Part shown: positions 20,952 through 22,708 of the stretch, in pieces | Position numbering within the stretch: position 1 is the stretch's first letter | Layout: each line of letters opens with the position of its first letter | From: JBLNDG01 sp050261415 | GTDB taxonomy: Bacteria; Bacillota; Clostridia; Lutisporales; Lutisporaceae | Direction of reading: 5' to 3' | Length of the DNA stretch: 22,708 nucleotides | NCBI GenBank assembly: GCA_050261415.1 | Contig: JBLNDG010000051.1 | Location: forward strand, 1 to 22,708 | Program-made: the position numbers and the translations under genes | The notes under the pieces: generated by a model | What the model was told of the DNA's origin: nothing | What the model saw: only the letters and a program-made list of their open reading frames with translations | Databases searched by the model: none

Positions 20952-22643
20952 ATGGATTTTAAAGTTGAAGTTGCGAAGAAAATAAGTAGTATGGTCGATA
21001 TGGAATTTGATAAGGTAATGGAGCTTATTGAAATTCCGCCGCAGCCAAACATGGGGGATTATGCGTTCCCTTGCTTCCAGCTTGCCAAGGTAATGAGAAA
21101 ATCTCCAAACATGATTGCTGCAGAGCTGTCCGGCAAGGTACAACCTGACAACGTTGTGGCAAAGGCTGAAGCCGCAGGCGGCTACCTGAACTTCTTCATA
21201 AACAAGGGTGAATACATTAAGCAGATAATAAACGAAGTATTGACCCAAGGCCAGAAGTATGCCAGCTCTAATGAAGGCGAAGGCAAGAATGTGCTTGTGG
21301 AGTTTTCGTCGCCGAATATTGCAAAACCCTTCCACATAGGCCATCTCTACACTACAGTGATAGGCAGCGCGATAGAAAAGATATACAGGCATCTGGGCTA
21401 CAACACATTTAAGCTGAACCACATCGGGGACTGGGGTACGCAGTTCGGAAAACTGATTACTGCATATAAGAGATGGGGAGACCCCGAAGTTATAGAGAAA
21501 GATCCGATAAACGAGCTTCTCAAGATTTATGTGAAGTTCCACGAAGAAGCAGAAAAAGACCCGGCACTTGAGGACGAAGGCAGGGCATACTTCAAAAAGC
21601 TTGAGGACAATGACCCTGAAGCGGTTGAACTGTGGCAGAAATTCAGGGATTTGAGTCTGAGAGAATTCAAGGAACTGTACGATAAGCTTGGTATCACCTT
21701 TGACTCCTTTGCAGGGGAGAGTTTTTACAGTGATAAAATGGATGAAATCGTCCAGATTCTCCGCGACAAAAATTTGTTGGAGGACAGCGAGGGTGCCCAA
21801 ATTGTCAATCTTGAACAGTTCGGTTTGCCGCCAATACTAATACTGAAGTCAGACGGGGCGACTATTTATGCGACACGAGACCTGGCAGCCGCATTATACA
21901 GGAAGAGGACCTACAACTTTTATAAAAACGTATATGTTGTAGGCGGTACACAATCATTGCATTTCAAGCAGATATTCAATACTCTGGGCTTGATGGGCTT
22001 TGACTGGTATAAGGATTGCGTGCATGTAAGCACTTCCCTTGTAAAATTCGCAGACAAAAAGCTTTCTACCCGAAAGGGCGATGTAATTTTTGCCAAGGAT
22101 GTAATGAATGAGGCTATCCACAAGACGATGGAAGTAATAGAAAACAAGAATCCGAACCTCGAAAATAAGGAAGAAGTGGCAAAGAAGGTTGGTATCGGTG
22201 CGCTTCTCTATACCTTCCTCAAGAACAACAGGGACAAAGACGTTGTCTTCAAATGGGAAGATGCCTTGAATTTCGACGGAGATTCAGGCCCATATGTGCA
22301 GTACACCTATGTCCGTGGCAAGAGTATATTGAGAAAGGCCGGAAATATACCGGAGACTGCGGATTACAGCTACCTCACAACAGAGGATGAGTTCCAGCTT
22401 GTAAAGCTCCTGGGAGCCTTCAAGGATACGATAAAAGAAGCTGCAGAGAGGTATGAGCCCTTTGTTGTAACGCGGTATGTGACCGAACTGGCGAAGGCTT
22501 ATAATAAGTTCTATAATACGCATCCGATACTAAATGCTGATGAAAATGTGAAGAATGCAAGACTCCATTTGACAATGGCTATAGGGACAGTAATAAAAAC
22601 AGGTCTGGAACTTGTAGGCATAGATACGCCAGATAATATGTAA
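20952..22643 (+). CDS. argS: Arginyl-tRNA synthetase
   Basis: A class I synthetase that charges tRNA-Arg; 563 residues, full length. The Add-1-type N-terminal domain (1-about 100, with PPQPNMGDYAFPCF) is followed by FSSPNIAKPFHIGHL with the HIGH motif at 128-131. NHIGDWGTQFGKL and the KMSKS-equivalent LSTRKG (371-376) come next. The anticodon-binding DALR domain at the C-terminus ends in the usual GLELVGIDTPDNM. The ATG has AGGAGGG at 6-nt spacing. It is controlled by the arginine T-box directly upstream and appears monocistronic within the window. Confidence 0.97.
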   Translation: MDFKVEVAKKISSMVDMEFDKVMELIEIPPQPNMGDYAFPCFQLAKVMRKSPNMIAAELSGKVQPDNVVAKAEAAGGYLNFFINKGEYIKQIINEVLTQGQKYASSNEGEGKNVLVEFSSPNIAKPFHIGHLYTTVIGSAIEKIYRHLGYNTFKLNHIGDWGTQFGKLITAYKRWGDPEVIEKDPINELLKIYVKFHEEAEKDPALEDEGRAYFKKLEDNDPEAVELWQKFRDLSLREFKELYDKLGITFDSFAGESFYSDKMDEIVQILRDKNLLEDSEGAQIVNLEQFGLPPILILKSDGATIYATRDLAAALYRKRTYNFYKNVYVVGGTQSLHFKQIFNTLGLMGFDWYKDCVHVSTSLVKFADKKLSTRKGDVIFAKDVMNEAIHKTMEVIENKNPNLENKEEVAKKVGIGALLYTFLKNNRDKDVVFKWEDALNFDGDSGPYVQYTYVRGKSILRKAGNIPETADYSYLTTEDEFQLVKLLGAFKDTIKEAAERYEPFVVTRYVTELAKAYNKFYNTHPILNADENVKNARLHLTMAIGTVIKTGLELVGIDTPDNM

Positions 22644-22653
22644 AAAAAGAGAG

Positions 22654-22672
22654 CTGCGGGGCATATCCGCAG
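22654..22672 (+). terminator. Small hairpin after argS
   Basis: CTGCGG (22654-22659) and CCGCAG (22667-22672) form a 6-bp GC-rich stem 10 bp beyond the argS stop. No T-run follows, so a terminator role is weakly supported. The window ends soon after. Confidence 0.4.
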
Positions 22673-22708
22673 TGCTGTCAATGCTATGAAATAAACAACC
22701 GGATTATT

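Noticed and set aside
20922..21800. 292-codon minus-strand reading frame
   Set aside because: It is antisense to argS, which has complete motifs; it is a codon-bias shadow.

Overview
The window reads as chromosome from a low-GC anaerobic Firmicute (Clostridia, perhaps close to the cellulolytic Ruminiclostridium/Acetivibrio group). That placement is an inference from the AT-rich intergenic DNA, strong Shine-Dalgarno sites with frequent TTG/GTG starts, a ferredoxin-linked 2-oxoacid oxidoreductase, phosphotransbutyrylase/butyrate kinase, a diadenylate cyclase operon and a T-box upstream of argS. Almost everything is on the + strand; only the apbE-like gene is on the minus strand.

Layout. (1) 1-346: noncoding scar containing a short fragment resembling the C-terminus of a serine recombinase, and a hairpin. 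(2) 347-3659: a divergent pair of units. On the minus strand is an ApbE-type FAD:protein FMN transferase lipoprotein. On the plus strand are a NusG-domain-II membrane-anchored protein, a Gx-type small membrane protein and a long-chain polyprenyl diphosphate synthase. This set resembles part of the flavin-based extracellular electron transfer locus of Gram-positives. (3) 3869-8433: undecaprenyl-diphosphatase, then cdaA-cdaR (c-di-AMP synthesis and its YbbR partner), followed by a COG2509 FAD-dependent dehydrogenase where glmM is usually found. (4) 8434-8792: a repeat-rich island with 10-bp terminal inverted repeats and CCCATAG heptads. (5) 8793-10508: a sigma-54 enhancer-binding protein with two PAS domains, an AAA+ domain and a Fis-type HTH. 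(6) 10509-13683: an unrecognised structured or MITE-like element, hairpins, an FtsX-type permease that lacks its C-terminal membrane domain, and a lipoprotein of unknown function. (7) 13684-20594: a paired-palindrome candidate enhancer, a consensus -24/-12 sigma-54 promoter, then buk1-ptb-buk2-P-loop ATPase-ferredoxin-vorB-vorA-vorC and an intrinsic terminator. (8) 20600-22708: sigma-A promoter, T-box leader with an AGA (Arg) specifier, argS and a small hairpin.

How it fits together. The most coherent system is the 14.0-20.5 kb operon. VOR would oxidise branched-chain 2-oxoacids to acyl-CoA and reduced ferredoxin, Ptb would make acyl-phosphate, and Buk would make ATP plus the branched-chain acid (or the route would run in reverse). 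Its promoter is sigma-54 type and the only enhancer-binding protein gene in the window lies 3.3 kb upstream. This parallels the Bacillus subtilis BkdR/SigL-controlled ptb-bcd-buk-lpdV-bkd operon, with a ferredoxin-dependent oxidoreductase replacing the branched-chain dehydrogenase complex. The region between regulator and operon looks like accessory DNA (truncated permease, repeats, structured element).
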